NCBI GenBank assembly: GCA_016869775.1
Contig: VGDJ01000055.1
Span: 1-8,083 of the forward strand
Length of the DNA stretch: 8,083 bases
Reading direction: 5' to 3'
Origin: Alphaproteobacteria bacterium
Lineage (GTDB): Bacteria; Pseudomonadota; Alphaproteobacteria; Rickettsiales; UBA1997
Below the pieces are notes generated by a model. That model was not told the DNA's origin. It was given only the letters and a program-made list of their open reading frames with translations, and ran no database searches. This document shows, one piece after another, positions 1-6,884 of this stretch (its first letter is position 1; each line of letters opens with the position of its first letter). The translations under genes and the position numbers were made by a program.

Positions 1-332
1 AGTAAATTATTACTTCCGATTTGCGTGAGCATACCTCCATCTTGAGTTCCAAGATGAATAGTGGCATGTTCTCGAATAGTATTGTTATCGCCAATTACAA
101 GTTGCGATTTTTCGCCATGAAATTTTAGATCTTGAGGAACAACGCCAATTGTAGCGAAAGGAAAAATTATATTATTTTTACCAATTGTTGTATTGCCTTC
201 AATCACAACATGACTCTTAAGAATAGTTCCGGTGCTAATTTTGACGCCTTCACCAATAATGCAAAAAGGCCCAACCTCAACATCTTTATCGATTTGGGCG
301 TTTTCATTAATAATTGCAGATGGATGAATCAT
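1..332 (-). CDS. lpxA: UDP-N-acetylglucosamine acyltransferase LpxA, N-terminal part (cut by left edge)
   Basis: LpxA is cytoplasmic. It moves a 3-hydroxyacyl chain from acyl carrier protein to UDP-GlcNAc, the first step of lipid A synthesis. About 110 codons are present, from the ATG at 330-332 to the window edge, where the frame is still open. The protein starts MIHPSAIINENA and runs as hexapeptide repeats of a left-handed beta-helix, with I/V every six residues (for example VEVGPFCIIGEGVKI). It carries the LpxA signature PQDLK at residues 66-70, containing the Asp and Lys known in the family to contact substrate, followed by GDNNTIRE at 81-88. The catalytic His (His125 in E. coli) lies beyond the edge and cannot be checked. 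The start lies 2 nt after the fabZ stop, so the two genes are cotranscribed and probably translationally coupled. The upstream A/G-rich stretch has no GGAG-type ribosome site. Confidence 0.95.
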   Translation of the reverse strand, partial: MIHPSAIINENAQIDKDVEVGPFCIIGEGVKISTGTILKSHVVIEGNTTIGKNNIIFPFATIGVVPQDLKFHGEKSQLVIGDNNTIREHATIHLGTQDGGMLTQIGSNNL

Positions 333-334
333 GG

Positions 335-793
335 TTAGACAATTTTCTTTTCTTTATCAACAATCATAGCGGAAAGCTGAGCTTCAGAGACTTTTTGACC
401 ATCGACAAAAGCATTGGCTGATAATTTCCAAACTGCGCCACGATTATGAACCGCCTCAACATGAAGCTCCAAAACATCTCCCGGAACTACTGGCTTTCGA
501 AATTTCGCTCCATCAATCGACATAAAATATACCAATTTTTCGTCAGCTTTAAAATCGTCTGATAAAGTTACCATCAACGCCCCGGCTTGAGCAAGTGCCT
601 CGATAATAAGAACTCCCGGCATAATAGGATGATCTGGAAAATGACCCATAAATTGTGGCTCATTGAAAGTTATATTTTTGACGGCCACAATTTTTTTCAT
701 GGGCTCAATATTTAGAACCTTATCAACCAACAAAAATGGATAGCGATGAGGAAGAGATTTGAGAATTTTCTCGATATTAACTTGTGAATTCAT
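335..793 (-). CDS. fabZ: 3-hydroxyacyl-ACP dehydratase FabZ
   Basis: FabZ removes water from beta-hydroxyacyl-ACP in the fatty acid elongation cycle. It competes with LpxA for 3-hydroxyacyl-ACP, which fits their adjacency. With the start at 793 the protein has 152 residues, the usual family length. It shows the PHRYPFLLVDKV signature at 15-26, then the hot-dog active site GHFPDHPIMPG at 50-60 with His51, and Glu65 in VLIIEALAQAGA. The frame stays open upstream to an ATG at 841, adding 16 residues (MFIMARF...). I prefer 793 because conserved homology begins just after it and because a perfect TATAAT at 831-836 on this strand would place transcription start downstream of the longer starts. No Shine-Dalgarno is visible at either start. 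The gene is divergent from ilvB. lpxD, the common upstream neighbour in this cluster, is absent. The stop is TAA. Confidence 0.95.
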   Translation of the reverse strand: MNSQVNIEKILKSLPHRYPFLLVDKVLNIEPMKKIVAVKNITFNEPQFMGHFPDHPIMPGVLIIEALAQAGALMVTLSDDFKADEKLVYFMSIDGAKFRKPVVPGDVLELHVEAVHNRGAVWKLSANAFVDGQKVSEAQLSAMIVDKEKKIV

Positions 794-830
794 AAATTTG
801 AAATTTGATTGCAACGCCAGAAATCTAGCC

Positions 831-836
831 ATTATA
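831..836 (-). promoter_or_regulatory. candidate -10 box for fabZ-lpxA
   Basis: The minus strand reads TATAAT, a perfect sigma70 -10 hexamer, 38 nt upstream of the preferred fabZ start at 793. A TG lies two bases before it, one base off the extended -10 spacing. No good -35 hexamer is found at 16-18 nt spacing (AAAATT at 17). Transcription would begin around 822-826, leaving a 5' leader of about 30 nt. The hexamer may be a chance hit in AT-rich DNA. Confidence 0.35.
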
Positions 837-863
837 AACATAAAATCAAACCTAATTTTTTAC

Positions 864-892
864 TTGAACACAAAAGTTTTAAGTGATTAAAT
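864..892 (+). promoter_or_regulatory. candidate promoter for ilvBN
   Basis: TTGAAC (864-869, 4 of 6 matches to the sigma70 -35) is followed after exactly 17 nt by TTAAAT (887-892, 4 of 6 matches to the -10). A TG at 884-885 gives the extended -10 spacing TGN. The predicted transcription start is near 899, about 40 nt before the ilvB ATG. I see no attenuator: the short frame in the leader has no run of Ile, Val or Leu codons and no terminator hairpin follows. The call rests only on motif matches in AT-rich DNA. Confidence 0.35.
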
Positions 893-937
893 GCCAAGCA
901 ATTCATATCAAATTTAGGTCAAAAAACATTTTTCTCG

Positions 938-2707
938 ATGAAACTCAAAGAAACTAATCAACTTAGTGGAGCTGAAATTATTGTTAAAGCCCTCATCAAT
1001 GAAGGTGTTCACACAATATTTGGTTATCCCGGTGGAGCAATACTGCCTTTTTATGATGCATTATATCAACAAAACCACATCCGTCATATTCTCACGCGCC
1101 ACGAACAAGCTGCCTCACATTCTGCCGAAGGCTATGCCCGCTCAACTGGCAAAGTTGGAGTTATTACGGTTACTTCTGGACCCGGCGCCACAAATGCCAT
1201 CACCGGACTCACCGACGCCTACATGGATTCAGTTCCATTAGTATGTTTTTCTGGGCAAGTTGCCACTTCAGTTATCGGAACTGATGGCTTTCAAGAAGCT
1301 GATATTACTGGACTTACTCGCTCCTGCACCAAGCATAATTATTTAGTAAAAGATGTTAACGATCTTGGTTATATAATTCATGAAGCCTTTCATATTGCCA
1401 AAACTAATCGCCCAGGTCCAGTTTTAATTGACGTTCCGAAAGATGTTCAAAACAGTCGAGGAATTTATCACGGCAAACCCGAAATAAATCGCGCTTCTTA
1501 CCAAATAAAACAAAAAAAATTTTCAATAAATCACGATAACATTTCGCAAGCAGTTGATTTAATTAGCTCCGCCAAAAAACCGATTTTTTATGTTGGCGGT
1601 GGAGTTATAAATTCGGGCGACGAAGCCTGCGAGCTCTTGACCAAATTAGTTCGTCATCTTGGCTTTCCAATCACTAATACTCTGATGGGTCTTGGGGCAT
1701 TTCCGGCGTCGGATTCGCAATTTATTGGAATGCTTGGGATGCACGGTACCTATGAAGCCAACATGGCTATGTACGAATGCGATGTTATGATTAATATCGG
1801 AGCACGCTTTGACGACCGCGTCACTGGCCGAGTTTCAGGCTTTTCACCCAATTCTAAAAAAATTCATATCGATATTGATGAATGCTCAATCGATAAAATC
1901 ATTCGCGTAGCGGTGGCCATTAATGCCGATGCCAAACACGCAATCCAAGCTTTACTTGACGAAATAAGTCGTCGTAAAATCGGCAATCGTTATTCAGAAA
2001 TCAAGGATTGGTGGCATCAAATTCATAAGTGGCAAAGCATAAAATCATTGTCTTACGAACCCTCAAAAACCTCTGTCAAACCCGAATACGCTCTTGAAAG
2101 ACTAAACGCCTTAAGCCTTGAATATCAACCATTTGTATCAACCGATGTTGGCCAACATCAGATGTGGACAGCGCAATATATCCAATTTAACCAACCCAAA
2201 AAATGGCTTACTTCGGGTGGGCTCGGAACCATGGGATATGGAGTTCCGTCGGCTATCGGTGCGCAAATTGCTTATCCCGAAAACCTAGTTATTTGCGTTA
2301 GTGGCGATGCTAGTTTTTTGATGAATATGCAAGAATTATCAACCATCAAGCAATATAACTTGCCGGTCAAAATTTTTATCCTTAACAATCGATACATGGG
2401 CATGGTTCGCCAATGGCAAGAGCTGATTTATGAAAAACGCGAAAGTCAATCTTACATGGAATCGCTTCCCAATTTTATGCAACTTGCCGAAGCCTTTGGA
2501 ATTGCTGGTATCGAGTGCGATAACCCGAATCATCTCGATGAAAAAATCCTTGCCATGATCAACCACAAAGGTCCGGTTTTATTTAATTGTATTGTTGAAA
2601 AATCTGAAAATGTTTTTCCAATGATCCCCGCTGGTTCAGCTCACAATGAAATTTTGCTCGGGAGTCAAGCCAAGCAATATGTTACAAAAGACATTAACGC
2701 CGTTTAA
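938..2707 (+). CDS. ilvB: acetohydroxyacid (acetolactate) synthase, large catalytic subunit
   Basis: This ThDP-dependent enzyme condenses two pyruvates, or pyruvate with 2-oxobutyrate. It is the committed step to valine, leucine and isoleucine. The 589-residue protein has the normal three domains. The N-terminal PYR domain has GYPGGAILPFYDAL near 29-42 and the catalytic Glu56 in LTRHEQAASHSAEGYAR. The central FAD-binding domain spans about 200-340, including GARFDDRVTGR at 288-298. The C-terminal PP domain has the ThDP/Mg motif GDAS at 456-459 ending in N483-N484. MVRQWQE at 489-495 and FPMIPAG at 560-566 are also typical of true AHAS rather than catabolic acetolactate synthase. The ATG at 938 fits the conserved N terminus. 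An AGG at 916-918 is about 20 nt away, too far to be a ribosome site. ilvN follows after 2 nt. ilvC is not adjacent. Confidence 0.98.
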   Translation: MKLKETNQLSGAEIIVKALINEGVHTIFGYPGGAILPFYDALYQQNHIRHILTRHEQAASHSAEGYARSTGKVGVITVTSGPGATNAITGLTDAYMDSVPLVCFSGQVATSVIGTDGFQEADITGLTRSCTKHNYLVKDVNDLGYIIHEAFHIAKTNRPGPVLIDVPKDVQNSRGIYHGKPEINRASYQIKQKKFSINHDNISQAVDLISSAKKPIFYVGGGVINSGDEACELLTKLVRHLGFPITNTLMGLGAFPASDSQFIGMLGMHGTYEANMAMYECDVMINIGARFDDRVTGRVSGFSPNSKKIHIDIDECSIDKIIRVAVAINADAKHAIQALLDEISRRKIGNRYSEIKDWWHQIHKWQSIKSLSYEPSKTSVKPEYALERLNALSLEYQPFVSTDVGQHQMWTAQYIQFNQPKKWLTSGGLGTMGYGVPSAIGAQIAYPENLVICVSGDASFLMNMQELSTIKQYNLPVKIFILNNRYMGMVRQWQELIYEKRESQSYMESLPNFMQLAEAFGIAGIECDNPNHLDEKILAMINHKGPVLFNCIVEKSENVFPMIPAGSAHNEILLGSQAKQYVTKDINAV

Positions 2708-2709
2708 AT

Positions 2710-3234
2710 ATGACTGATATTTCAAAAAGACGCGTGATTGCGGTTATAATCGATAATGAATTTGGCGCTCTTGCACGTGTTGTTGAGCTTTTCTCAGCTC
2801 GCGGATACAATATTGAAACCCTCTCGGTGGCTCCAATTTCCAACGATAAAAAACTATCGCGAATTACAATTACCACTTTTGGTACCGATAAAACCATTGA
2901 ACTTATTTGCAAACTTTTGTGCCGAATTGTTCCTGTCCATCATTCTGCCGAACTTAGTAAAGACGATAATTACATCGAGCGCGAATTATGTTTAGCACAA
3001 ATTATTTGTTCAAAAGAAATGTTTATCAAAGCCAAAAATGCTCTCGATAACTTTCGTTTTGACATTATCGATACCGAAGAAGATTCAACAGTTTTTGAAA
3101 TTATTGGTTCATCAAATCAAATAGATGAAGCCCTCACAATCCTTAACAATTATGGTTTAGCGACAGTTTCTAGAACCGGAATTGCTGGTGGCTTTAAAGG
3201 CAAAAAGCGTCTCGATAGACTCGATAAAATATAA
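2710..3234 (+). CDS. ilvN: acetohydroxyacid synthase, small regulatory subunit
   Basis: This subunit binds IlvB, raises its activity and, in this family, confers feedback inhibition by valine (IlvH/IlvN type). The 174-residue length is usual for the long form. Residues about 8-81 form the ACT domain, with the ligand-loop sequence NEFGALARVVELFSARGYNI followed by ETLSVAP. The C-terminal half (about 84-160) is the second conserved domain, with YIERELCLAQI near 97-107 and SRTGIAGGFKG near the end. The final 10 residues are basic (KKRLDRLDKI). The ATG lies 2 nt after the ilvB stop, so translation is probably coupled and the subunits are made together. No ribosome-binding sequence is present. The Gly and Asn residues around the valine-binding loop appear intact, so valine sensitivity is likely but inferred. 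Confidence 0.97.
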   Translation: MTDISKRRVIAVIIDNEFGALARVVELFSARGYNIETLSVAPISNDKKLSRITITTFGTDKTIELICKLLCRIVPVHHSAELSKDDNYIERELCLAQIICSKEMFIKAKNALDNFRFDIIDTEEDSTVFEIIGSSNQIDEALTILNNYGLATVSRTGIAGGFKGKKRLDRLDKI

Positions 3235-3272
3235 TCAAAACAACCTTCCCTCGATTAAAAATTACACAAAAT

Positions 3273-4535
3273 ATGATTGACATAAAATTTATTCGCGAAA
3301 ACCCCGCTCAATTTGACGAAGCTATGCAAGCCAGAGGCAACTCGATTCGCTCAGAACAAATTCTTGGATTAGATGAAAAAAAACGCAAAAAAATCCAACT
3401 AATTCAAGAGCTTCAAGCTAAGCGTAACAAAATTGCTCAAGAAATTGCCACTCTTAAAAAAGCCAATTCCGACGCCACACAAATTCTCGAAGAATCGAAA
3501 AAAGTTAATCAACAACTTGTTGCACAAGAATCAGATTTTACTATCGATAACGAACTACAAGAAATTTTACTTACGGTTCCCAATATCCCAGCAAGCGATG
3601 TTGTTAAGGGCCTTAATGAAAATGATAACATTGAAATTGAAAAATTCGGTACGCCACGCAATTTTGATTTTATCCCACAGGCTCACGACGAAATCGGAGA
3701 AAAGCTTCAAATGCTTGATTTTGAACAATCGGCACAAATGTCGGGGGCGCGTTTTTCAACATTAAGCTCTGATTTAGCCCATCTCGAACGCGCCCTTGCA
3801 AATTTTATGCTCGATATTGCAATTGATCACAATTACACCGAAATTTCACCTCCCAACTTAGTCAAATCAGACGCCATGAAATTTTCTGGCCAACTTCCAA
3901 AATTTTCTGAAGAAGCCTTTGTAACCACTGATGGTTACTGGCTTATTCCTACTTCTGAAGTGTCGTTGGTAAATCTAGTTGCTAAAAAAACCTTGCCCGA
4001 AAATCAACTACCTTTGCGCTTTACAGCTTATACGCCATGTTATCGCCGTGAAGCAGGCTCAGCTGGAAAAGATACCAGAGGCATGATTCGTCAACATCAA
4101 TTCAAAAAAGTTGAATTGGTTTCGATTACTACTCAAGAAAACTCGGATCTTGAACACGAAAGAATGACCTCAATTGCCTGCACAATTTTACAAAAACTTA
4201 ATTTACCTTATCGTAAAATTTTATTATGCACTGGCGATATGGGATTTTGTTCACGCAAAACATATGATATCGAGGTTTGGATGCCTTCGCAAAACAAATA
4301 TCGCGAGATTTCAAGCTGTTCAAATTGCGGTGATTTTCAGTCGCGTCGCGCCAACATAAAATACAAAACTAAAGACGGAAAAACATTTTTTGCTCATACC
4401 CTAAATGGCTCTTCTCTTGCAGTTGGACGCACTCTGGTAGCGATTCTTGAAAATTATCAAAATGCTAATGGCTCGGTTGAAATCCCTCAAGTTTTACAAA
4501 ACTACATGATGGGTAAAAAGAAAATTTCTTGCTAA
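3273..4535 (+). CDS. serS: seryl-tRNA synthetase (class II)
   Basis: SerRS charges tRNA-Ser (and tRNA-Sec where present) with serine in the cytoplasm. The 420-residue protein is normal in length. Residues about 30-98 form the N-terminal two-helix coiled-coil arm that grips the long variable arm of tRNA-Ser; this stretch is rich in Lys, Glu and Gln. The class II core follows: the serine-binding TSE loop at 227-229, motif 2 as CYRREAGSAGKDTRG at 256-270 then MIRQHQFKKVEL, and motif 3 as NGSSLAVGRTLVAILENYQ at 378-396. The stretch SSCSNCGDFQSRR near 347-359 resembles alphaproteobacterial SerRS as I remember it. The start is fixed by the conserved MIDIKFIRENP. It lies 38 nt after ilvN with no ribosome site. 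Linkage to ilvBN has no obvious metabolic reason and may only reflect shared transcription. Confidence 0.98.
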   Translation: MIDIKFIRENPAQFDEAMQARGNSIRSEQILGLDEKKRKKIQLIQELQAKRNKIAQEIATLKKANSDATQILEESKKVNQQLVAQESDFTIDNELQEILLTVPNIPASDVVKGLNENDNIEIEKFGTPRNFDFIPQAHDEIGEKLQMLDFEQSAQMSGARFSTLSSDLAHLERALANFMLDIAIDHNYTEISPPNLVKSDAMKFSGQLPKFSEEAFVTTDGYWLIPTSEVSLVNLVAKKTLPENQLPLRFTAYTPCYRREAGSAGKDTRGMIRQHQFKKVELVSITTQENSDLEHERMTSIACTILQKLNLPYRKILLCTGDMGFCSRKTYDIEVWMPSQNKYREISSCSNCGDFQSRRANIKYKTKDGKTFFAHTLNGSSLAVGRTLVAILENYQNANGSVEIPQVLQNYMMGKKKISC

Positions 4536-4622
4536 ATTAAGCAATGACTTTATCCTTCGCGCCTCAAAAAATTAATTCAGCATCTACAAACCTAATTTAC
4601 TAAAACTTAAATTTTACTAACA

Positions 4623-4889
4623 ATGGCAAATACAAAATCTGCTAAAAAAGCTTATCGTTCTAGCGAGAAAAAAAATCTGGTCAACACTGCCAGAGTTAAC
4701 CGCATCCGCACTCATATAAAAAAAGTTGATGCGGCAATTAAAGCAAGCGATGAAAGCAAAGCTCGTGAAGCCTTCAAAGCTCTTGAACCAGAAATTATGC
4801 GTGGCGTAACCAAAAAAGTTCTAAAACTCAACACCGCCTCTCGAAAACTTACCAGACTTGCTTCAGCAATTCGTAAAATCAAAAAATAG
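4623..4889 (+). CDS. rpsT: 30S ribosomal protein S20
   Basis: S20 binds 16S rRNA early in assembly of the small subunit. The 88-residue, strongly basic protein starts MANTKSAKKAYRSSEKKN, the standard S20 N terminus (Met removed, then Ala), and ends with the conserved MRGVTKKVLKLNTASRKL followed by TRLASAIRKIKK. Long alpha-helices without Gly or Pro in the middle fit the three-helix fold. It sits 87 nt after serS and 21 nt before secF. The 87-nt leader has no clear sigma70 promoter or Shine-Dalgarno. It holds two copies of TTTACTAA (4596-4603 and 4613-4620). In E. coli rpsT is translationally autoregulated; nothing here shows whether that applies. It is the only complete gene in the window ending in TAG. 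Confidence 0.97.
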   Translation: MANTKSAKKAYRSSEKKNLVNTARVNRIRTHIKKVDAAIKASDESKAREAFKALEPEIMRGVTKKVLKLNTASRKLTRLASAIRKIKK

Positions 4890-4910
4890 CCTTAATTTAT
4901 CGTCAAGATA

Positions 4911-5834
4911 ATGTCGCTTCTCAAAAAAATCAGACTTTCATTAAATAATTGCCGAGTCAATTTTATGGCCTTTCACCAAATTGCCTTGGCTTTTTCGGTT
5001 ATTTCGATTGTTATTTCAATCGCTCTAGTTCTAACCAAGGGTCTGAATTATGGCATTGATTTTGCGGGTGGAGTTTTGATTGAAGCGCGCATTGAAGATA
5101 AATTCGAAATCTCGCAATTGCGCCAAAAATTGTCGAGCCAAATCGAAGATATCCATATTCAAGAATCTGGCACTCACGATATTTTAATTCGCGTCTCCAA
5201 AACCAATGGCGAGCAATCACAAATTATCAAAAAAATTCAAGATACTCTAAACCAGAACTACCAACAAATTGAATATCGCAAAATTGATTTTGTAGGTCCA
5301 CAAGTCGGTTCAGAACTTATTATGAAAGGCTCTTTAGCGCTTTTTTTATCGTTCTTGTTCATCATGATTTATATTTGGATTCGCTTCGATTGGCAATTTG
5401 GAATTGGTGGAATTTTCGCTCTAATTCACGATGCCATCTTAACTCTAGGATTTTTTGCCATTACTGGGCTTGAATTTAATCTCACTTCTATCGCTTCAAT
5501 TTTAACTATTATTGGCTATTCAATCAATGATTCTGTAGTTATATATGATCGTATTCGCGAAAATCTAAAACTAAATCCAAAAATAGATTTGATTAACCTT
5601 ATAAACTCCAGCACCAACTCAACTTTAAGTCGAACCATTCTAACTGCCAGCACGACTCTTATTTCATTATTAGCCTTAATATTATTTGGTGGTGAAGCTC
5701 TTTTCAGTTTTAGTATGGCAACTTTTTTTGGCATCGCTATCGGAACTTATTCTTCTATCTATATTTCAGCGCCAATACTACTTTATTTCGATCCCCGAAA
5801 TAAAGACAAAAAGAAAGCTGAAAATCGAAAATAA
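4911..5834 (+). CDS. secF: protein translocase subunit SecF
   Basis: SecF works with SecD in the inner membrane, using the proton motive force to help SecYEG complete export and release proteins. The 307-residue protein has the expected six membrane segments: about 23-43, then a periplasmic loop (about 44-137), then segments near 140-157, 163-182, 188-207, 243-259 and 266-292. Family signatures are GLNYGIDFAGG at 44-54, FVGPQVGSEL at 127-136, RFDWQFGIGGI at 158-168 and, at the conserved fourth segment, IIGYSINDSVVIYDRIREN at 200-218, holding the Asp207 and Arg214 region typical of SecF. The C-terminal tail is short and charged (KDKKKAENRK). secD is not adjacent, unlike in many bacteria, so it must lie elsewhere or be beyond this window. 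The start ATG is 21 nt after rpsT, with no ribosome site. Confidence 0.97.
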   Translation: MSLLKKIRLSLNNCRVNFMAFHQIALAFSVISIVISIALVLTKGLNYGIDFAGGVLIEARIEDKFEISQLRQKLSSQIEDIHIQESGTHDILIRVSKTNGEQSQIIKKIQDTLNQNYQQIEYRKIDFVGPQVGSELIMKGSLALFLSFLFIMIYIWIRFDWQFGIGGIFALIHDAILTLGFFAITGLEFNLTSIASILTIIGYSINDSVVIYDRIRENLKLNPKIDLINLINSSTNSTLSRTILTASTTLISLLALILFGGEALFSFSMATFFGIAIGTYSSIYISAPILLYFDPRNKDKKKAENRK

Positions 5835-5843
5835 ATTAATCCT

Positions 5844-5860
5844 AATTCTCTCGAATTTTT
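5844..5860 (+). terminator. weak candidate intrinsic terminator after secF
   Basis: AATTC and GAATT (5844-5848 and 5853-5857) can form a 5-bp stem around the loop TCTC, followed by a T run that ends at 5860. It starts 10 nt after the secF stop, in the 64-nt convergent gap with the next gene. The stem has a single G-C pair and is too weak for a confident call. No stronger hairpin was seen in this gap. Confidence 0.2.
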
Positions 5861-5898
5861 AACATCACAGCCCCCTCAACTCTCCTACCAAAGATTAT

Positions 5899-6804
5899 TT
5901 ATAAACTCTGAATTGCCTTAGAAATATCAACATATTTAAAGTCATAGCCATTTTCGATTGCTTTATGAGGCGCAACTTTTTGCGAAGCCAACAACAACTC
6001 TTCTCCCATTTGACCAAATAAAGTTTTAGCAACTATTTTTGGCATATGAAAAATACATGGGCGACCAAATTTTTTAGTCAAAGCTCTTGAAAATTCTGCA
6101 TTTGAGCATGCGTTTGGAGCGCAAAGATTAATTGCGCCATTAATCGATGCATTATTCAAAACTAAATTCAAAATTCCCATGACATCATCAATATGAATCC
6201 AACTCATGATTTGAGAACCGTCACCAATAAATCCACCAACTCCAATCTTGAATGGCAAAGATAATTTTTTAATAATTCCGCCACCATTACCTACAACTAC
6301 ACCGGTTCTAAGAATTACCACGCGTAATTTTTCTTGCACTTTTAAGGCTTCATTTTCCCAATCTTTGCATAAATTTTGTGAAAACAAATTTTGTTTAGTG
6401 CAATGCGAATTTTCACTAAAAATAATATTATCAGAAGTGCCATAAAAACCAATCGCCGAACCATTTATTAAGAGTTTTGGAGGATTTTTAGCGCTAGCAA
6501 TTTTTTCAACAATTTCGCCAGTAATTTTTAAACGACTTTGATAAATTTCTTGTTGATTTTTGTGCGTCCAATAAATTGAAATTGGGGCTCCGGCTAAATT
6601 TATTATTATGTCATAATTGAATTCATGATCGCCCAAATGATTAATATAAATTAAGTTTTTGTGATCTGAAATTTTATTTTTTGAACGCGTCAAAGCGACA
6701 ATTTGATGACCATCTTCCAGCAATTCACAACACAATCTCGAACCAATAAAACCAGTTGCGCCGGTTATTAAGAATTTGCAATTTTTATTCAAAAGTTTAA
6801 TCAT
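5899..6804 (-). CDS. TIGR01777 / YfcH-type epimerase-like extended SDR protein
   Basis: This is an NAD(P)-binding extended short-chain dehydrogenase-like protein of the TIGR01777 family (E. coli YfcH, human SDR39U1), whose substrate is not known to me. The 301 residues match the family length. The Rossmann loop GATGFIG is at 15-21 and is intact. NLAGAPIS follows at 69-76, then NGSAIGFYG at 114-122 with the candidate active-site Tyr121, the LCKDWE patch at 145-150, LRTGVVVG at 165-172, and SWIHIDDV at 201-208. The C-terminal DUF1731 segment reads GQMGEELLLASQKVAPHKA near 264-282. Ten residues precede the first beta-strand and no better start is available. No ribosome site is visible. It is divergent from the SDR/photolyase pair by 80 nt and convergent with secF. 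TIGR01777 genes can sit near photolyase-family genes, from memory, so a shared light-stress role is possible but not shown. Confidence 0.93.
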   Translation of the reverse strand: MIKLLNKNCKFLITGATGFIGSRLCCELLEDGHQIVALTRSKNKISDHKNLIYINHLGDHEFNYDIIINLAGAPISIYWTHKNQQEIYQSRLKITGEIVEKIASAKNPPKLLINGSAIGFYGTSDNIIFSENSHCTKQNLFSQNLCKDWENEALKVQEKLRVVILRTGVVVGNGGGIIKKLSLPFKIGVGGFIGDGSQIMSWIHIDDVMGILNLVLNNASINGAINLCAPNACSNAEFSRALTKKFGRPCIFHMPKIVAKTLFGQMGEELLLASQKVAPHKAIENGYDFKYVDISKAIQSL

Positions 6805-6884
6805 AAAAAAACATTAAATTTTAATTATTTATTTCGGATTCTCTTCTAAATCTTAGCCAATTTTAAATCTAATTTTAGCAATTT

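Noticed and set aside
132..338. Plus-strand 68-codon frame over lpxA
   Set aside because: It lies fully antisense to the well-supported LpxA reading frame and has no recognisable protein features.
794..841. N-terminal extension of FabZ starting at 841
   Set aside because: The added residues do not resemble FabZ, the family length fits the start at 793, and a candidate -10 box overlaps the extension.
891..917. Short frame MPSNSYQI in the ilvB leader as an attenuation peptide
   Set aside because: It has one Ile and no Val or Leu, and no alternative hairpins or terminator follow it, so it does not look like a branched-chain leader peptide.
3230..3235. TATAAT at the end of ilvN as a serS promoter
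   Set aside because: No -35-like hexamer lies at a suitable distance (GCGTCT at 17 nt), and the bases are the ilvN stop region; a chance match is likely.
4529..4544. TTGCT/AGCAA inverted repeat over the serS stop as a terminator
   Set aside because: The stem is only 5 bp with a 6-nt loop and no T run follows, so it does not meet the pattern of an intrinsic terminator.
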